64,000 bases of DNA from Nocardia flavorosea NBRC 108225 (lineage in GTDB: Bacteria; Actinomycetota; Actinomycetes; Mycobacteriales; Mycobacteriaceae). The stretch lies in contig NZ_BDCG01000009.1 in assembly GCF_001613385.1 (NCBI RefSeq), positions 1 to 64,000 on the forward strand. Direction: 5' to 3'. The position numbers and the translations under genes were made by a program. Of the stretch, positions 44,405 to 55,603 are shown piece by piece; position 1 is the first letter of the stretch, and every line of letters begins with the position of its first letter. The notes beneath the pieces are model-generated. The model was not told the DNA's origin. It was given only the letters and a program-made list of their open reading frames with translations, and did no database searches.

Positions 44405-44442
44405 CCCTTAGGCACTTTCGGCTACCCGAAAGTAACTAAGGG
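44405..44442. promoter_or_regulatory. Large palindrome upstream of the conservon
   Basis: CCCTTAG-gc-ACTTTCGG, loop CTAC, CCGAAAGT-aa-CTAAGGG: 15 paired bases with one 2x2 internal mismatch and a 4-base loop, ~155-190 bases upstream of cvnA on its promoter side. Far from other genes on the right. Either an operator for a dimeric regulator or an RNA hairpin in a long leader. Confidence 0.6.
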
Positions 44443-45009
44443 ACAAGTCATTCGGCCGTTCGCTGACCATCGGAGCACATCCTCGATGGCCCGGAACCCG
44501 ACGACTCGCTCACAGTAGCAGCATTGCCGTGAACTCTCTCAATAACGGTCGATAATTGATTGTCACCGATCCGTGATAGTGCCGGGACCTCGCGGAATGC
44601 GGAAAGGTATTGCGCGGGTGAAGATCACGAACACGATTCCCCCCTCGGCAACCCCGCGGTCTCGCGCGTGCCACAGCCCACACCGTGCGGCCGCCCCTAT
44701 CACCAGCGACGGAGTAGAAACCGGACCAACCGGTCGGCGATTGGCAACGCGGGCCGAAAATTGATATCAGGGCCTGGACGGAATCCCCCGGCGATACGGC
44801 CGATGCCGGAGCCGGCCGCACGGAAACAATAATGCCGCCCTGCACAATCCCCGCCCCGCCCGCCGAACTCGGACGCCGCCCAATATGCCCGGGGTCCGCT
44901 ACCACACCGGCATTAACGCTAGGAAATGCGACCGTTTCCGATCAACTCGGCAGCGGTCCGTACCAGCGGACTGCTACCGGCCGCCAGTCCGGACCAATTC
45001 GGGTATAGA
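44443..45009. other. Gene-poor stretch between conservon promoter and suf operon end
   Basis: About 570 bases in which I find no supported gene. Open frames exist on both strands but lack ribosome binding sites and recognisable segments. It is less GC-rich in places (44530-44580) than the coding DNA and may contain conservon promoter elements. A repeat of CCAATTCGGG at 44993 precedes the terminator arm carrying the same sequence. Confidence 0.5.
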
Positions 45010-45049
45010 CCAATTCGGGCGGCAACCGATCGGTCGCCGCCCGAATTGG
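45010..45049. terminator. Terminator of the suf operon
   Basis: Near-perfect 40-base palindrome: outer arms CCAATTCGGGCGGC / GCCGCCCGAATTGG (14 bases), one mismatch, and inner ACCGATCGGT. Located 26 bases beyond the sufT stop on the minus strand. Confidence 0.85.
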
Positions 45050-45075
45050 CGTGCTGAAAGTGTCGCCGGGTACGC

Positions 45076-45459
45076 CTAGACGGTGAACCCCAGCGCCCGC
45101 AACTGTTCCCGGCCGTCCTCGGTGATCTTGTCGGGACCCCACGGCGGCATCCAGACCCAGTTGATCTTCAGATCGTCGACCAAGCCGCTGCGCACCAGCG
45201 CATTACGCGATTGATCCTCGATGACATCGGTGAGCGGGCAGGCCGCGGAAGTCAGGGTCATATCGAGCACCGCGGTGCTCTCCTCGACCCGCATGCCGTA
45301 CACCAGGCCCAGGTCCACGACATTGATACCGAGCTCGGGATCGACCACATCGCGCATCGCCTCCTCGAGATCGGCGAGCTGCGCGAGATCCTCGGCCGAG
45401 AGTGCGGCCTCGGCAGATGCGGGATCCGCGGTGGATTCGGTGGCGGATGTTTCGGTCAT
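45076..45459 (-). CDS. sufT: SufT-type MIP18-family iron-sulfur assembly factor
   Basis: A 127-residue MIP18/DUF59 protein, equivalent in position to M. tuberculosis Rv1466. Core segments: EAMRDVVDPELGINVVDLGLVYG (~33-55), LDMTLTSAACPLTD with the conserved Cys in AACP (~75), and INWVWMPPWGPDKITEDGR. The first ~25 residues (Thr/Ala/Ser/Glu) are variable. SufT supports maturation of iron-sulfur proteins. It overlaps sufU by ATGA and ends the operon. Confidence 0.92.
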   Translation of the reverse strand: MTETSATESTADPASAEAALSAEDLAQLADLEEAMRDVVDPELGINVVDLGLVYGMRVEESTAVLDMTLTSAACPLTDVIEDQSRNALVRSGLVDDLKINWVWMPPWGPDKITEDGREQLRALGFTV

Positions 45460-45962
45460 GATGTTTCCCCGTTCCGTACTCGGTCGGTCTCCGGCGTCGC
45501 GGCGGCCGGGGCGACGGCATCGGCGGCACCGTCGATCCGGAGCACCGCGTCCTTGAACGCCATCCAGCCCAGCAGGGCACATTTCACGCGGGCCGGATAT
45601 TTGGCGACACCGGCGAAAGCGATCCCGTCGCCGATGACGTCCTCATCGCCCTCGACGGTACCCCGGCTGCCGATCATCTCGTTGAACGAGTCGACGACAC
45701 CCAGCGCCTCACCCACCGGTAGGCCGATCACCTGATCGGTGAGCACCGAGATCGACGCCTGACTGATCGAACAGCCCTGCCCGTCGTAGGACACATCGGC
45801 GACGTCCCCGGTATCGCCGAGATGCACCCGCAGGGTCACTTCGTCGCCGCAGGTCGGGTTCACATGGTGCACCTCGGCGCCGTACGGCTCCCGCAACCCG
45901 CGATTGTGCGGATGCTTGTAGTGATCCAGGATCACTTCCTGGTACATCTGTTCCATACGCAT
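45456..45962 (-). CDS. sufU: SufU iron-sulfur/sulfur transfer protein
   Basis: A 168-residue SufU. It starts MEQMYQEVILDHYKHPHNRG and carries the three family cysteines: HVNPTCGDEV (~Cys 38), YDGQGCSISQAS (~Cys 64) and RVKCALLGWMAF (~Cys 128); an Asp next to the first Cys completes the zinc site. SufU accepts sulfur from SufS. The C-terminal ~25 residues after the core are disordered. Starts 3 bases after the sufS stop. Confidence 0.93.
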   Translation of the reverse strand: MRMEQMYQEVILDHYKHPHNRGLREPYGAEVHHVNPTCGDEVTLRVHLGDTGDVADVSYDGQGCSISQASISVLTDQVIGLPVGEALGVVDSFNEMIGSRGTVEGDEDVIGDGIAFAGVAKYPARVKCALLGWMAFKDAVLRIDGAADAVAPAAATPETDRVRNGETS

Positions 45963-45965
45963 GTT

Positions 45966-47988
<2,023 letters not shown>

Positions 47989-48029
47989 CGGTTTCTGAAT
48001 TCCTTCGGTGGCTGTGGCTGGGTGGTCGG

Positions 48030-49208
48030 TCAGGCGCCGATGGCGGCGAGTTCGGCCTCGATGGCCGCCTCCAGCCGCTCGGCGACCTCGGGCACCCCGA
48101 TCTTCTGGATGATCTCGTGGAAGAAACCGCGCACCACGAGACGACGTGCGACGTCCTCCGGAATACCGCGTGCCCGTAGATAGAACAGCTGCTCGTCGTC
48201 GAAACGACCGGTTGCCGACGCGTGTCCCGCGCCGACGATCTCACCGGTTTCGATCTCCAGGTTCGGCACTGAATCGGCGCGCGCCCCGTCGGTGAGCACG
48301 AGATTACGGTTGATCTCGAAGGTGTCGGTGCCCTCGGCGGCGGCGCGGATCAGCACATCGCCGACCCATACCGTGCGAGCGTCGCCCTTGCGCGAATCGG
48401 GGTCGCCCTGCAGCGCGCCCTTGTACAGCACGTTCGATTTGCAATGCGGTACCGCGTGATCGACCAGCAGGCGCTGTTCGAAATGCTGGCCGGCGTCGGC
48501 GAAGTAGAGACCGAGCAGTTCGGCATCGCCCCCCGGCCCGGCGTAGCGGACGGTACCGGTGAGCCGCACCAGATCGCCGCCGAGCGTTACCGCGGTATGC
48601 CGCAGGACCGCATCGCGGCCCAGGTTGGCGTGGTGTGCGGTGGCGTGTACGACATCGTCGGCCCAATCCTGCACCGCGACGACGGTGAGTTTGGCACTGT
48701 CACCGAGAACGAATTCGACGTTCTCGGCATAGGTTCCGCTGCCGCGCTGGTCGATGACGACCGTCGCGACGGCGAATTCGGCCAGCCGCACCTGCAGATG
48801 CCCATAGGCCGTCTTGCCTTCGCCGGGGCCGGTGATCCGCACGACGACCGTGTCGGCGACCTCGGTCTCCTTGCCCACCGAAACGATCGTGGCCTGCTCG
48901 AACCCGGAGTACGCCTGGGCCGCGACCCGATCGGCCGGGGTGCCGCCGGCACCCAGCCGGGTGTCGTCGCGACCCACTGTCTCCACGGTCACACCGGGGG
49001 CGTCGGTCACCTCGACACGGGCCTGCCCGTCCGCGGTGGCGGTGCCGTTGTGCAAGCCGCGCAGCCGGCGCAACGGGGTGAACCGCCACGCCTCGTCCTT
49101 ACCGGAGGGGATCTCGAAGGCGTTCACATCGAAGGACGTGAACACCTCGCCCTTGTTGATCGCCGGTGTACGAGCCTCCGCGGCCTCGGCAACGTTCTCG
49201 ACGGCCAT
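48030..49208 (-). CDS. sufD: SufD scaffold subunit
   Basis: A 392-residue SufD. The N-terminal helical part includes [18 protein letters not shown] (~45-62); the C-terminal right-handed beta-helix contains [23 protein letters not shown] with the conserved His (~335) and [17 protein letters not shown]. It forms the SufBC2D scaffold. Start ATG at 49208 overlaps the sufB stop. An ORF extending further upstream in the same frame is an artefact. Confidence 0.94.
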   Translation of the reverse strand: MAVENVAEAAEARTPAINKGEVFTSFDVNAFEIPSGKDEAWRFTPLRRLRGLHNGTATADGQARVEVTDAPGVTVETVGRDDTRLGAGGTPADRVAAQAYSGFEQATIVSVGKETEVADTVVVRITGPGEGKTAYGHLQVRLAEFAVATVVIDQRGSGTYAENVEFVLGDSAKLTVVAVQDWADDVVHATAHHANLGRDAVLRHTAVTLGGDLVRLTGTVRYAGPGGDAELLGLYFADAGQHFEQRLLVDHAVPHCKSNVLYKGALQGDPDSRKGDARTVWVGDVLIRAAAEGTDTFEINRNLVLTDGARADSVPNLEIETGEIVGAGHASATGRFDDEQLFYLRARGIPEDVARRLVVRGFFHEIIQKIGVPEVAERLEAAIEAELAAIGA

Positions 49209-50644
49209 CAGCCGACGGCTCCTTCCATCTGCAGTTCGATCAGGCGGTTCAGTTCCAGGGCGTACTCCATCGGGAGTTCCTTGGCGATGGGCTCGACGAA
49301 CCCGCGCACCACCATCGCCATGGCCTCGTCCTCGGTGAGACCGCGGCTCATCAGGTAGAAGAGCTGGTCCTCCGACACCTTCGAAACAGTCGCCTCGTGC
49401 CCCATCGTCACGTCGTCCTCGCGGATATCGACGTAGGGGTAGGTATCGGAGCGGCTCACGGTATCGACCAGCAGCGCATCGCATTTCACCGTCGACTTCG
49501 ACCCGTACGCACCCTTGTTCACCTGGACCAGGCCGCGGTAGGAGGCCCGGCCACCGCCGCGCGCCACCGACTTGGAGACGATGGTCGAGGAGGTGTGCGG
49601 AGCCAGATGCACCATCTTGGCGCCGGTGTCCTGATGCTGTCCCTCACCGGCGAACGCCACCGAGAGCACCTCACCCTTGGCGTGCTCACCGGTCATCCAC
49701 ACGGCCGGGTACTTCATGGTGACCTTGGAGCCGATATTGCCGTCGATCCACTCCATCGTCGCGCCCGCCTCGGCCTTGGCCCGCTTGGTGACCAGGTTGT
49801 AGACGTTGTTCGACCAGTTCTGGATGGTGGTGTAGCGGCAGCGGCCGCCCTTCTTCACGATGATCTCGACCACGGCCGAGTGCAGCGAATCCGATTTGTA
49901 GATCGGCGCGGTGCAACCCTCGACGTAGTGCACGTAGGCATCTTCGTCGACGATGATCAGCGTGCGCTCGAACTGGCCCATGTTCTCGGTGTTGATCCGG
50001 AAGTAGGCCTGCAGCGGGATATCGACATGCACGCCCGGCGGCACGTAGATGAACGAACCGCCCGACCACACCGCGGTGTTCAGCGCGGAGAACTTGTTGT
50101 CACCGGCCGGGATGACGGTGCCGAAGTACTCGCGGAAGATCTCCGGATGCTCCTTCAACGCCGTATCGGTGTCGAGGAAGATCACGCCCTGCTGTTCCAG
50201 ATCCTCGCGGATCTGGTGGTAGACGACTTCGCTCTCGTACTGTGCGGCGACACCCGAGACCAGCCGCTGCTTCTCCGCTTCCGGGATGCCCAGTTTGTCG
50301 TAGGTGTTCTTGATGTCCTCGGGGAGGTCTTCCCAGGTCTCGGCCTGCTTCTCGGTCGAGCGCACGAAGTATTTGATGTTGTCGAAGTCGATACCGTCGA
50401 GGTTGGATCCCCAGTGCGGCATCGGTTTGCGATCGAAGATGCGCAGCGCCTTGAGCCGGTTCTCCAGCATCCACGACGGCTCGCTCTTCTTGTCCGAGAT
50501 ATCGCGTACGACCTCTTCGGACAGACCACGCTGCGCACTGGCGCCCGCCACGTCCGAGTCGGCCCAGCCGTAGCCGTAGTTACCCAGTGAGGCGATGGCC
50601 TCCTCCTGGGTCAGCTGCGGCACCTGGTCGGTGGTGGTCGTCAT
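49208..50644 (-). CDS. sufB: SufB scaffold subunit (no intein)
   Basis: A 478-residue Suf[61 protein letters not shown] with the conserved Cys (~260), [15 protein letters not shown], and [20 protein letters not shown] near the C-terminus. Its length equals intein-free SufB; M. tuberculosis SufB is interrupted by an intein, which is absent here. Overlaps the sufR stop by ATGA. Confidence 0.95.
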   Translation of the reverse strand: MTTTTDQVPQLTQEEAIASLGNYGYGWADSDVAGASAQRGLSEEVVRDISDKKSEPSWMLENRLKALRIFDRKPMPHWGSNLDGIDFDNIKYFVRSTEKQAETWEDLPEDIKNTYDKLGIPEAEKQRLVSGVAAQYESEVVYHQIREDLEQQGVIFLDTDTALKEHPEIFREYFGTVIPAGDNKFSALNTAVWSGGSFIYVPPGVHVDIPLQAYFRINTENMGQFERTLIIVDEDAYVHYVEGCTAPIYKSDSLHSAVVEIIVKKGGRCRYTTIQNWSNNVYNLVTKRAKAEAGATMEWIDGNIGSKVTMKYPAVWMTGEHAKGEVLSVAFAGEGQHQDTGAKMVHLAPHTSSTIVSKSVARGGGRASYRGLVQVNKGAYGSKSTVKCDALLVDTVSRSDTYPYVDIREDDVTMGHEATVSKVSEDQLFYLMSRGLTEDEAMAMVVRGFVEPIAKELPMEYALELNRLIELQMEGAVG

Positions 50645-51507
50645 TCGGCACTCCTTCCGGAGTCGTTCGTTACGTCCGCTGCGGGCTGTGCAACGGTTGA
50701 GGGTGAAGCGTTGTTCGGTTGAGGGCCGCCCGCCCGGTCCGGCAGGACGGTGAGCGGGACATGTGTAGTGCAGGCGCAGTCGCCGTTGGCGATGGTCGCC
50801 AGCCGCTGCACATGTGTGCCGAGCACTTCCCGGAAGGCCTCGAGCTCGGCCTCGCAGAGCTCGGGGAACTCCTCGGCCACATGCGAGACCGGGCAGTGGT
50901 GCTGGCAGATCTGCACACCCGCACCCACCCGCCGGGTACTCGCGGCGAACCCGGCATCCGATAGCGCCGTAGCGATCTCGTCGGCCTTGGCCACCGTTTC
51001 GGACCGAACGGTATCGTCCCCGGTCGCCCCCGGATCAGCCGGCTGTCCCGTCCGCTGAGCGGGCAACGGGTCGATACCGTCGACCAGGGTGCGTGCCCGT
51101 TTCCGGGCGAAGGCCGTCACAGCGTCCTCGCCGCCGATCTCACGCAGCTGCCGGATGGCCGCACCGGCGAGATCGTCGTACGCGTGCCCGAGCATGCTGC
51201 GTCCGGCGGCGGTGAGCTGATACTGCTTGGCCGGACGTCCACGCCCCTTCTGCTGCCACGGCGCGGACCGGCCCGCCCGCGCCTGACCGGATTCGATGAG
51301 CGCGTCCAGATGGCGCCGCACACCGGCCGGAGCCAGTCCCAGCGCGGTACCGATCGCGGTCGCGGTGATCGGGCCCTCCTCGAGCAGCAGCTGGATGATC
51401 GCCGCCCGGGTCTGCCCCTCGCCGCCGATCACGGGCGCGCCGACGGACCCGGTACCGGCCCGGTGACCAGCCCTTTCGTCCACATTCGGCAAACCCACAG
51501 TTTTCAC
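50641..51507 (-). CDS. sufR: SufR iron-sulfur transcriptional repressor
   Basis: A ~288-residue regulator with an N-terminal winged helix ([39 protein letters not shown]; ~30-70) and a C-terminal cluster-binding region with Cys in [13 protein letters not shown] and [14 protein letters not shown] (~205-230) plus [11 protein letters not shown] (~250). It corresponds to Rv1460 and should repress the suf operon when it carries its cluster. The GTG at 51507 is chosen because upstream codons run through the likely promoter and operator; a GTG 3 codons later or one at NVDERAG is also possible. No Shine-Dalgarno sequence is obvious. Confidence 0.88.
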   Translation of the reverse strand: MKTVGLPNVDERAGHRAGTGSVGAPVIGGEGQTRAAIIQLLLEEGPITATAIGTALGLAPAGVRRHLDALIESGQARAGRSAPWQQKGRGRPAKQYQLTAAGRSMLGHAYDDLAGAAIRQLREIGGEDAVTAFARKRARTLVDGIDPLPAQRTGQPADPGATGDDTVRSETVAKADEIATALSDAGFAASTRRVGAGVQICQHHCPVSHVAEEFPELCEAELEAFREVLGTHVQRLATIANGDCACTTHVPLTVLPDRAGGPQPNNASPSTVAQPAADVTNDSGRSAE

Positions 51508-51518
51508 AACATCAGTGT
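51504..51518. promoter_or_regulatory. SufR operator ACACT-N5-TGTGA
   Basis: On the minus strand ACACTGATGTTGTGA, an exact match to the inverted repeat reported for M. tuberculosis SufR, overlapping the proposed sufR start. TATTAGAT about 30 bases further upstream is a candidate -10. Autoregulation is inferred from this and from operon position. Confidence 0.72.
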
Positions 51519-51975
51519 GGCGGAATTCGTTCCCGAAATCTAATAAGGGTGCCCTGACCAGGAGGGGCGTCATAGCGCCACCCCTCCCGACGGGAAACCG
51601 GAAACCCCTGCTCCACCGAGAAAGTCCGGTTCACCTCGACCGACACGAATACCTGGAGTGATCTGCTTCACTCCGCCGGCAGTGTGGCCGGATACCGGAT
51701 CGTCGCGAGATAGTTTGCTGCCCGGCTGCACACGGCGCGTACCGGCTGGGGAAGATCAGGGCCGCCGTGTTCGCGCAACACCACGACTCGGTGTCCCGCC
51801 CGGGTGCCGATCGCGGCATCGCCCGTCGCGGCCACTGCCCGCGGCCGATAACTGAGTGGTGTCCGCGAGCCGCACCGAATGCACCCGCGGCCGCCCCGGC
51901 GACGCGACCCCCTCGATTCGGCACACCGTGTGCCGCGGCCCGGGGCCCACCGGAGACTCCGGCGAACTAGTCTCG
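51519..51975. other. Divergent promoter region sufR / mptB
   Basis: About 455 bases between divergent genes. The sufR-proximal ~60 bases hold its promoter. At the other end CTAGTCT ends 2 bases before the mptB ATG, consistent with a leaderless or near-leaderless start. In the middle, a minus-strand frame ending at 51668 has moderately gene-like codons, but no start with a ribosome binding site and no recognisable domain, so it is not called. Confidence 0.45.
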
Positions 51976-53706
51976 ATGGCCGTGGCAGGACAGGCAGGCG
52001 CCCCGGGCGCATCGGCACCGCTCCGGCAGCGCGCGCTGCACCTGATGCGACGCGCCCTCGGACTGGATGTCAAAGCAACGGATCACACCATCGCCGTCCT
52101 GCACAGCGACGAATCTTCCGAGGCACCCGGGCTCGATCGCCGGGAACTGCGGCAACTGGACCGGATCCGGTTGATGGGCACCACCGGCACCGTGCTGATG
52201 GCGATCAGCGCCCTCGGTATCGGCGCACAACCGGTGCACCAGAACCCCACCTCCGGAATGCGGGTGCTGGGGATCTTCGCGCGGGCGCACACCGGGTCGC
52301 TGGCGATGTGCATGGTCGGCACGGTCACGGTCGTGCTGGCCTGGCTGCTGCTGGGCCGGTTCGCCATCGGCGGCCTGGGCGGTTCATCGCTGCGCCGGAT
52401 CACCCGCCGGCAGCTGGACCGCACGCTGCTCGTGTGGATCATCCCGCTCTGCGTCGCACCACCGATGTTCAGCAACGATGTGTACTCGTATCTCGCGCAG
52501 AGCGAGATCACGGCACGCGGGATCGACCCCTACGCGGAAGGGCCGGTCGCAGCTCTCGGTATCGACAATGTCCTCACCAACAATGTTCCGACCATCTGGC
52601 GCGAGACCCCGGCACCGTACGGTCCGCTGTTCCTGTGGATAGGCGAGGGAATCGCCGAGATCACAGGTGACAACATCCTCGCCGGTGTCCTGGTCCATCG
52701 GCTGCTGGCGCTGGCCGGAGTCGCTCTGATCGTCTGGGCGCTACCACGTCTGTCGGCGCGCTGCGGAGTGGCGCCGGTGAGCGCCCTCTGGCTGGGAGTG
52801 GCCAATCCGCTGGTGCTCTTCCACCTCATCGGCGGTGTGCACAACGATGCACTCATGCTCGGCCTGATGCTGGCCGGACTGGAACTCATGCTGCGCGCCA
52901 TCCACGGCTTGCCGGGAGATACGGGGCAGCCGCCGTTGGATTCCCGCGGCTGGGCGTTGCTGATCGGCGGCGCGGTCGCCGTCAGCTTGTCCTCCTCGGT
53001 CAAGATCACTTCGATCATCGTGCTCGGTTTCGCGGGCATGGCCTTGGCACGGCGCTGGGGCCCGGGCATCCGATCGGTACTCGAAGCCGCGGCACTGCTC
53101 GGTATCGTCGCCGCGCTGACCACCCTGGTGATCAGCGCGGCGAGCGGGCTGGGATTCGGCTGGCTCGATACGGTCAGCGGGGCCAACGCGGTGCGCAGCT
53201 GGATGTCGCTACCGACGGCGCTGGGCATCGTGACCGGATTCGGCGGTGTTCTGCTCGGATTGGGCGACCACACCACGGCACTGCTCAGTATCACGCGGCC
53301 CATCGCCGGGATCGTGGCGGGCTTCATCACCGTGCGTATGCTCTTCGCCACCTGGACCGGCCGCATCCACCCGGTCGGTGCCCTGGGAGTGTCACTGGGC
53401 GCGATCGTCCTCCTGTTCCCGGTGGTGCATCCGTGGTATCTGCTGTGGGCGATCGTGCCCCTGGCGGCGTGGGCGACGCGGCCGGTATTCCGGGTACCGG
53501 CCATCGGGATCTCCGCGCTGGTCAGCGTCATCCTCATGCCACGCGGCGCCGACCTCGAGGTTTTCCAGATCGTCGGGTCCGCGGTCGCGACGGTGATCGT
53601 GTCCGTACTGTTCATCGTGGTCACGCGCAACGCGCTGCCGTGGCGTGCTCAGCAGGGGGTGTCGGCCTCGTCACAGCCGGCCGGGGCATACGGTGTGACC
53701 TCGTGA
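51976..53706 (+). CDS. mptB: Alpha-(1->6)-mannopyranosyltransferase MptB-like
   Basis: A 576-residue GT-C membrane glycosyltransferase, syntenic with Rv1459c (MptB) next to sufR. About 12-13 hydrophobic helices; the first long periplasmic loop after helix 2 carries the catalytic-type acidic segment PPMFSNDVYSYLAQSEI (~155) and YAEGPVA, then TIWRETPAPYGPLFLWIGE; later NPLVLFHLIGGVHNDALMLGL is a family hallmark. It uses polyprenyl-phosphate mannose to build the mannan backbone of lipomannan. The 45 N-terminal residues are cytoplasmic. Start ATG at 51976; stop overlaps the ABC gene. Confidence 0.87.
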   Translation: MAVAGQAGAPGASAPLRQRALHLMRRALGLDVKATDHTIAVLHSDESSEAPGLDRRELRQLDRIRLMGTTGTVLMAISALGIGAQPVHQNPTSGMRVLGIFARAHTGSLAMCMVGTVTVVLAWLLLGRFAIGGLGGSSLRRITRRQLDRTLLVWIIPLCVAPPMFSNDVYSYLAQSEITARGIDPYAEGPVAALGIDNVLTNNVPTIWRETPAPYGPLFLWIGEGIAEITGDNILAGVLVHRLLALAGVALIVWALPRLSARCGVAPVSALWLGVANPLVLFHLIGGVHNDALMLGLMLAGLELMLRAIHGLPGDTGQPPLDSRGWALLIGGAVAVSLSSSVKITSIIVLGFAGMALARRWGPGIRSVLEAAALLGIVAALTTLVISAASGLGFGWLDTVSGANAVRSWMSLPTALGIVTGFGGVLLGLGDHTTALLSITRPIAGIVAGFITVRMLFATWTGRIHPVGALGVSLGAIVLLFPVVHPWYLLWAIVPLAAWATRPVFRVPAIGISALVSVILMPRGADLEVFQIVGSAVATVIVSVLFIVVTRNALPWRAQQGVSASSQPAGAYGVTS

Positions 53707-54638
53707 CGACCGCTTCCCGGGTACCCGCCGTCCAGGTGGACCACGTCGCCAAACACTACGGCGAAACCGTCGCGGTGGACGGTATCGGCTTCATCGTCGA
53801 ACCGGCGCAGGTATTCGCCCTGCTCGGACCGAACGGGGCCGGTAAGACCACGACGGTGGAGATGTGCGAGGGATTCGTACGTCCGGATGCGGGCACGGTC
53901 CGCGTATTGGGGCTCGACCCCCGTACCGAGTCCGAACAGCTGCGCCCGCGGATCGGGGTGATGTTGCAGGGCGGCGGCGCGTACCCGGGGGCCCGCGCCG
54001 GCGAGATGCTGGACCTGGTCGCCTCGTATTCGGCGAATCCGCTGGATCCCGATTGGCTGCTGGGTGTGCTCGGGTTGTCCGACAACCGGCGTACCCCCTA
54101 CCGGCGGCTGTCCGGTGGTCAGCAGCAACGGCTCTCACTCGCCTGTGCACTCGTGGGCCGGCCCGAGATCGTCTTCCTGGACGAACCGACCGCGGGTATG
54201 GACGCCCAGGCCCGGATCATGGTGTGGGAGCTTATCGACGCCCTCCGCCGCGACGGGGTCAGCGTGCTGCTCACCACCCATCTGATGGACGAGGCCGAAG
54301 AGTTGGCCGACCAGCTGGTGATCATCGACCACGGGCGGATCGTCGCCTCCGGCACGCCCGCGGAGGTCACCGCGCACGGCGCGGCGGGGCAGTTGCGATT
54401 TGCCGCCCCACCGCGGCTGGATCTGGAACTGTTGCAGCGCGCGTTGCCGGAGGGTTTCGCGCCCACCGAAACCAGCCCCGGCTCCTATCTGGTGGAGGGT
54501 GAGATCAACCCTCAGGTGCTGGCGACGGTGACCGCCTGGTGTGCCCGGGTGAACGTACTCGCGACCGATATCCGCATCGACCAGCGCCGGCTGGAGGATG
54601 TTTTCCTGGAACTCACCGGACGGGACCTGCGCGCATGA
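53703..54638 (+). CDS. ABC transporter ATP-binding subunit (Rv1458c-like)
   Basis: A 311-residue ABC ATPase: Walker [17 protein letters not shown] (~40), Q-loop IGVMLQGGGAYPGA (~87), signature RRLSGGQQQRLSLACALVG (~140), Walker B IVFLDEPTAGMDAQAR (~160), H-loop LLTTHLMDEAEEL. A ~95-residue C-terminal domain follows, as in DrrA-type exporters. GTG start overlaps the mptB stop (GTGA). Together with the permease at 54747 it forms a transporter conserved next to mptB and ctaA; substrate unknown. Confidence 0.9.
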   Translation: MTTASRVPAVQVDHVAKHYGETVAVDGIGFIVEPAQVFALLGPNGAGKTTTVEMCEGFVRPDAGTVRVLGLDPRTESEQLRPRIGVMLQGGGAYPGARAGEMLDLVASYSANPLDPDWLLGVLGLSDNRRTPYRRLSGGQQQRLSLACALVGRPEIVFLDEPTAGMDAQARIMVWELIDALRRDGVSVLLTTHLMDEAEELADQLVIIDHGRIVASGTPAEVTAHGAAGQLRFAAPPRLDLELLQRALPEGFAPTETSPGSYLVEGEINPQVLATVTAWCARVNVLATDIRIDQRRLEDVFLELTGRDLRA

Positions 54639-54697
54639 TGCGGTTGAAGCTCCACCTCCGCCGACCCGATCTGCCGGCTTCGAAGGAGGCCCGGTGA
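54638..54697 (+). CDS. Tiny linker ORF 1 (19 codons)
   Basis: ATG overlaps the ATPase stop as TGATG. It encodes MRLKLHLRRPDLPASKEAR and ends TGA at 54695-54697, overlapping the next tiny ORF again as TGATG. Its last codons contain AAGGAGG, an excellent ribosome binding site for the next start. Probably a translational relay rather than a functional peptide. Seen directly; expression is inferred. Confidence 0.4.
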   Translation: MRLKLHLRRPDLPASKEAR

Positions 54698-54750
54698 TGC
54701 GATACCTCCGCCTCCGCGAACATGTACCACCGTCGAAGGGGGCCTGGTGA
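54697..54750 (+). CDS. Tiny linker ORF 2 (17 codons)
   Basis: A diverged repeat of linker ORF 1: it encodes MRYLRLREHVPPSKGAW, and its 3' end TCGAAGGGGGCCTGGTG parallels TCGAAGGAGGCCCGGTG of the first. Its TGA overlaps the GTG start of the permease (GTGA at 54747-54750), so ribosomes finishing here could restart on the permease. Confidence 0.4.
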   Translation: MRYLRLREHVPPSKGAW

Positions 54751-55538
54751 CCAAACCGGATCTCTCGGCCAACCGGTTCGAGCCGGGTACCTTCGCTCCT
54801 GCGCCCCGGCCGGCGCCCCGGGCGGCCATGTTGTTCGCGCAGACCCGCCTCGACCTGGTGCTGCTGCTGCGCAACGGCGAGCAGCTGCTGCTCACCATGT
54901 TCATCCCGATCACGCTACTGGTGGGGCTCGCGCTGCTACCGTTCGGCGATATGGGCCCGGACAAAATCGGCAAGATCGTGCCCGCGGTGATGATGGTGGC
55001 CGTGATGTCGACTGCCTTCACCGGCCAGGCCATCGCCGTCGGATTCGACCGGCGCTACGGGGCGCTCAAACGGCTCGGCGCCACTCCCCTGCCGCGCTGG
55101 GGCATCGTCGCGGGTAAGAGCGGCGCTGTCCTGCTGGTGGTGATCCTGCAGGCCGTACTGCTCGGGACGATCGGGGTCGCCCTGGGCTGGCGACCGGGCC
55201 TGGCGGGGCTGGCACTCGGCGCGGTGCTGATCGCCCTGGGAACCGCGACCTTCGCCGCGATGGGTCTACTGCTCGGCGGCACGCTCAAAGCCGAGATCGT
55301 GCTCGCACTGGCCAATATCCTCTGGTTCGTCATGCTGGGTATCGCCAGCGTGGTCTTCGCCTCCGAAGAGCTGCCCGAAATCGTGCACACCCTGGTCCGG
55401 CTCGTGCCGTCGGGGGCGCTGGCAGTCGCCCTCGAACACGCGCTCAGCGGGGGTGTCGACTGGTTCGGCGTGGTGGTGCTACTCGTCTGGGGAACTGTCG
55501 CCGGCCTCCTGGCCGCACGCTGGTTCCGCTTCGAATGA
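54747..55538 (+). CDS. ABC-2 type permease (Rv1457c-like)
   Basis: A 263-residue permease with six transmembrane helices after a ~25-residue Pro/Arg-rich N-terminus: QLLLTMFIPITLLVGLALLP, VPAVMMVAVMSTAFTGQAIA, GAVLLVVILQAVLLGTIGVA, LGAVLIALGTATFAAMGLLL, IVLALANILWFVMLGIASVV and VVVLLVWGTVAGLLAA. GFDRRYGALKRLGATPLPRW is the coupling-helix region typical of ABC-2 drug/lipid exporters. The GTG start has AAGGGGG ahead and overlaps the upstream tiny ORF. Confidence 0.9.
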   Translation: MTKPDLSANRFEPGTFAPAPRPAPRAAMLFAQTRLDLVLLLRNGEQLLLTMFIPITLLVGLALLPFGDMGPDKIGKIVPAVMMVAVMSTAFTGQAIAVGFDRRYGALKRLGATPLPRWGIVAGKSGAVLLVVILQAVLLGTIGVALGWRPGLAGLALGAVLIALGTATFAAMGLLLGGTLKAEIVLALANILWFVMLGIASVVFASEELPEIVHTLVRLVPSGALAVALEHALSGGVDWFGVVVLLVWGTVAGLLAARWFRFE

Positions 55539-55603
55539 GTGACCACGACAACTTGTAGTAGTCCGGCTGCGGGCGGCGCAGCGACGCCCGCTACCATCGT
55601 GAC

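Noticed and set aside
51668-51850. Possible small minus-strand gene between sufR and mptB
   Set aside because: Codon pattern is moderately gene-like, but there is no start with a ribosome binding site and no recognisable family; left as a question only.
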